A stretch of DNA of 20,563 bases from Dissophora ornata (Eukaryota > Mortierellomycota > Mortierellomycetes > Mortierellales > Mortierellaceae). Position 1 is the stretch's first letter. Each line of letters opens with the position of its first letter. The stretch spans positions 3,254-23,816 of the forward strand of contig MU617094.1 in the NCBI GenBank assembly GCA_025201705.1. The letters run 5' to 3'. This document shows, piece after piece, positions 18,491 through 20,563 of the stretch. The notes under the pieces were generated by a model that was given only the letters and a program-made list of their open reading frames with translations, was not told the origin of the DNA and did no database searches. A program made the position numbers and the translations under genes.

Positions 18491-20056
18491 ATGCCAGATT
18501 TTATTGCTCCAGGACTCAACCCTCTGGAGATCCCGGAGATCATCGCCATGATTGGTCAGCAGATCCCTCTATCCAGAAAGGCTACCTACACAGATCCCTT
18601 CAACCCAGTCATCACCACCACCGCGCTTGTTTTTTCGCCCAAGGACCTACTCGCCTGCACTGCAGTCTCCCGCGCCTGGAGGCGGATCCTGCTCCCGATT
18701 CTCTGGCGGTTCTATGACGGCGCTCTGATGCGCTACGCGCCTCTTGCTGTGTTACAGGCCAACAGCGTCTATTTCAGGTCCTTCCGGGATCAGCTTGGTC
18801 ACTACCACTCAGGACCGTTCTTTGCCACCAATCTCCGCCAGCTCATCATTTCACGACAACACGACTGGGCCGTCCCTTTCATGCTTTCAAACCCAGGACT
18901 TCAGCATTTGACCTGGACAGGGCTCGGTCATTCGTTACAGGACAGGGAATACTCTGCTCTCATGAACCTCAGAATTCTCAGAGACCTTTGTCTCTCCAAC
19001 TGGAACCTCAGTGGTCGTCAACTCGCCTTGATCCTATGTGCCAGCCCGCGGCTCTTGCGACTTAGCCTGAGCTTTGTGGATGGAGTGCAGGATCTGGACG
19101 GCATGTTGATCCTGTTTGCACTGGAGGAGATCAGTCTGGGTTATGTACCAGCAAACAGCCAATGTCTTTTGGAGCTGGTCCGGCATTGTCCTAGTCTACG
19201 GCGAATCTCGTTCTTGGGCACATGGATACCCGAGCAAGATCGAGACTTGCTGACACTGTGCACGCGGATGCGGTGTTGCTGCCCAGACTTGTGTTCTATC
19301 CAATTTGTGGCGTCGTATAGCTTCGGGACCGACAACTTTAACATGCTCGAGGACTTTGAATACGCAGCCTTGGTTCAGAGTGCACAGAGTCTGAACTACT
19401 TTGCAGCAGATATTCCTTGCCTCGGGTCGATGCTGACAAAATCGTTGATCAGTCAATTCGAGTCTCTCGTAGCGGTCGACCTCTGCATACGACGCAGGAT
19501 TCATCATCAGCACCCTCATGATGGTGGAGGTACTGGAGGCAGTGGAGACAAGGATGGTGGAAGTAACTCTACGCAGTTTATGGATGTTATCCACACGGCC
19601 AGGATTCTGAGCACATGCAGTCATCTCCGAGTGTTCCGACTATCAAGTGCCGAGAACGTGATTGACATGGATGCGGCGCTGGAACTCTTTGCGGCTCCTT
19701 GGGCTTGTCTTGGTCTGGAGGTGTTGTCATTGGGACAAATATCAATTCCGGCCAAATCCAAGCGTGGGGACAAAAGGGCGGCGATGACTTGTTCATTTGG
19801 CGACTATGGCTGGTATGTTCAGTCAAAGGCAAACGTTTCATTCGCGTCGGCCTCAAAGGCTATGGCAAACTCTACGGCGCTAACGACACTGGGCGCGATC
19901 ACTCCAGGAACGACACTGTCGGGTGAAACGGATGATGAGCTATGGACTTTTGGATTCGAGTTTCGACAAAAGCTGCTTCCGCAGGTCAGTTTGCTGACGG
20001 TACTGAGGGAACTTTGTCTGAACAAGGTCCAATACGCCAGAGCCACGATTGCCTGA
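18491..20056 (+). CDS. F-box/leucine-rich-repeat protein
   Basis: F-box proteins bind Skp1 in SCF ubiquitin ligases, and their repeats choose the substrate. A single exon of 521 residues. The F-box lies at about residues 9-75: NPLEIPEII, then after an insert DLLACTAVSRAWRRILLPILW, with the conserved LL..VSR.W pattern. Irregular leucine-rich repeats follow (about 110-440), for example LQHLTWTGL, LRILRDLCLSNWNLSG, LRLSLSFVDG and LEEISLGYV. A Gly/Asp-rich linker (GGGTGGSGDKDGG) is at about residues 341-355. This ATG was chosen because it starts just before the F-box. An in-frame ATG at 18161 would add a CT-tract-encoded hydrophobic leader. Such proteins form a large family in Mortierellaceae (recalled). 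The protein stops right after LLTVLRELCLNKVQYARA, where relatives that I recall run on, so the C-terminus may be truncated. Poly(A) signal at 20205. Confidence 0.85.
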   Translation: MPDFIAPGLNPLEIPEIIAMIGQQIPLSRKATYTDPFNPVITTTALVFSPKDLLACTAVSRAWRRILLPILWRFYDGALMRYAPLAVLQANSVYFRSFRDQLGHYHSGPFFATNLRQLIISRQHDWAVPFMLSNPGLQHLTWTGLGHSLQDREYSALMNLRILRDLCLSNWNLSGRQLALILCASPRLLRLSLSFVDGVQDLDGMLILFALEEISLGYVPANSQCLLELVRHCPSLRRISFLGTWIPEQDRDLLTLCTRMRCCCPDLCSIQFVASYSFGTDNFNMLEDFEYAALVQSAQSLNYFAADIPCLGSMLTKSLISQFESLVAVDLCIRRRIHHQHPHDGGGTGGSGDKDGGSNSTQFMDVIHTARILSTCSHLRVFRLSSAENVIDMDAALELFAAPWACLGLEVLSLGQISIPAKSKRGDKRAAMTCSFGDYGWYVQSKANVSFASASKAMANSTALTTLGAITPGTTLSGETDDELWTFGFEFRQKLLPQVSLLTVLRELCLNKVQYARATIA

Positions 20057-20204
20057 GAGTGACAGATGTGAAGTGGTCAACACTATCATCTTCTTTCTAG
20101 ACTACTGTTTTAAGGACACATATTCCACACTCGTCTAAATCTAGTAACCTCTTTGTAACCGTATTTTTGCGCTGCAACTTTCTGTCCTACAGTTATCCCA
20201 GCAT

Positions 20205-20210
20205 AATAAA
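20205..20210 (+). terminator. Poly(A) signal of the F-box gene
   Basis: AATAAA about 150 nt after the stop codon at 20056. Confidence 0.55.
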
Positions 20211-20430
20211 ATGTCCCTTGTTTTTGCATTGACCTTGTGTGTTAATAATCCACTAACCCGTCTTATTGACGGCCGAGGATCTGTGCCTTGACATACACAC
20301 CTTTGTTGCGGAGGGTCCGGTTCCCACAACGTGTGACAAATTTATCAAACCCCTCATCGCTTGGTAAACTGGTAAACAAATAAATAAAGTAGTCAACAAG
20401 ACTAAGTCGTTCGTTCTCCCCTTCTCGAGA

Positions 20431-20476
20431 TTGAGAGAGAGAGAAAGAGAGAGATAGGGGGAGAAAGAAGGAGAAT
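20431..20476. repeat. GA-rich microsatellite-like tract
   Basis: Mostly GA units with AAAG and GGGG interruptions. TTCTCCCC at about 20414 is complementary to GGGGAGAA within the tract. Confidence 0.85.
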
Positions 20477-20563
20477 GGAACGTTTTATTTTTTGCAACGC
20501 CGCTGTAACTGTAAAACCGACCAACACACTGATCAGCCTATAGCACTGACTGGCTGGTTGAAC

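Larger units (their letters stand above)
20057..20563. other. 3' region of the F-box gene and intergenic DNA
   Basis: No supported gene. Contains the poly(A) signal of the F-box gene and a GA-rich tract. Confidence 0.6.

Noticed and set aside
1..20563. Search for tRNA genes, rRNA, CRISPR arrays, transposon terminal repeats and phage-type systems
   Set aside because: No B-box-like GGTTCGANTCC on either strand, no regular spaced repeats and no transposase or reverse-transcriptase motifs were seen by eye.

Overview
The window looks like ordinary nuclear chromosome of a filamentous early-diverging fungus, most likely Mucoromycota and probably Mortierellaceae. Seen directly: protein genes interrupted by short introns of about 75 to 360 nt with GTAAGT/GTAGGT-type donors and YAG acceptors, AATAAA poly(A) signals after stop codons, pyrimidine-rich leaders, A/T homopolymers and microsatellites, and no ribosome-binding sites or operons. 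The Mortierellaceae placement is inference, from the style of the F-box/leucine-rich protein, the small C2H2 protein with a VTVYE segment, and the GIY-YIG (T5orf172) genes. No mobile element, CRISPR array, tRNA or rRNA gene was recognised.

Left third (1-6900). After a gene-poor stretch opening with a TC microsatellite, a six-exon ArfGAP2/3 (Glo3-type) gene lies on the minus strand (3598 to 1276). It shares a 399-nt divergent promoter with a small two-exon C2H2 zinc-finger gene on the plus strand (3998-4334) that is easily missed because it is split. Facing that gene tail to tail is a two-exon minus-strand gene for a four-helix membrane protein (5192 to 4474). From 5193 to 6884 only one weak small membrane-protein reading frame was found.

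Middle (6900-11800). Two plus-strand genes in tandem (6938-9100 and 9636-11700) encode proteins of 635 and about 619 residues. Each joins a long, acidic, low-complexity N-terminal half and a Cys/His cluster to a C-terminal T5orf172 (GIY-YIG superfamily) domain. Their last two introns sit at matching places and in the same phase, so they look like diverged tandem duplicates. This pair is the most unusual part of the window.

Right third (11800-20563). A three-exon vigilin/Scp160-type gene (12623-16971) encodes about 1311 residues with about 14 KH repeats. It is followed by a gene for an F-box/leucine-rich-repeat protein (18491-20056) whose C-terminus may be cut short.

The genes are independently transcribed and not an evident functional cluster. 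Loosely, Glo3 acts in COPI retrograde transport, vigilin binds mRNA on ER-associated ribosomes, the F-box protein would select targets for ubiquitination, and the T5orf172 proteins have no established role. All exon joins were deduced by eye from splice signals, reading phase and protein conservation.
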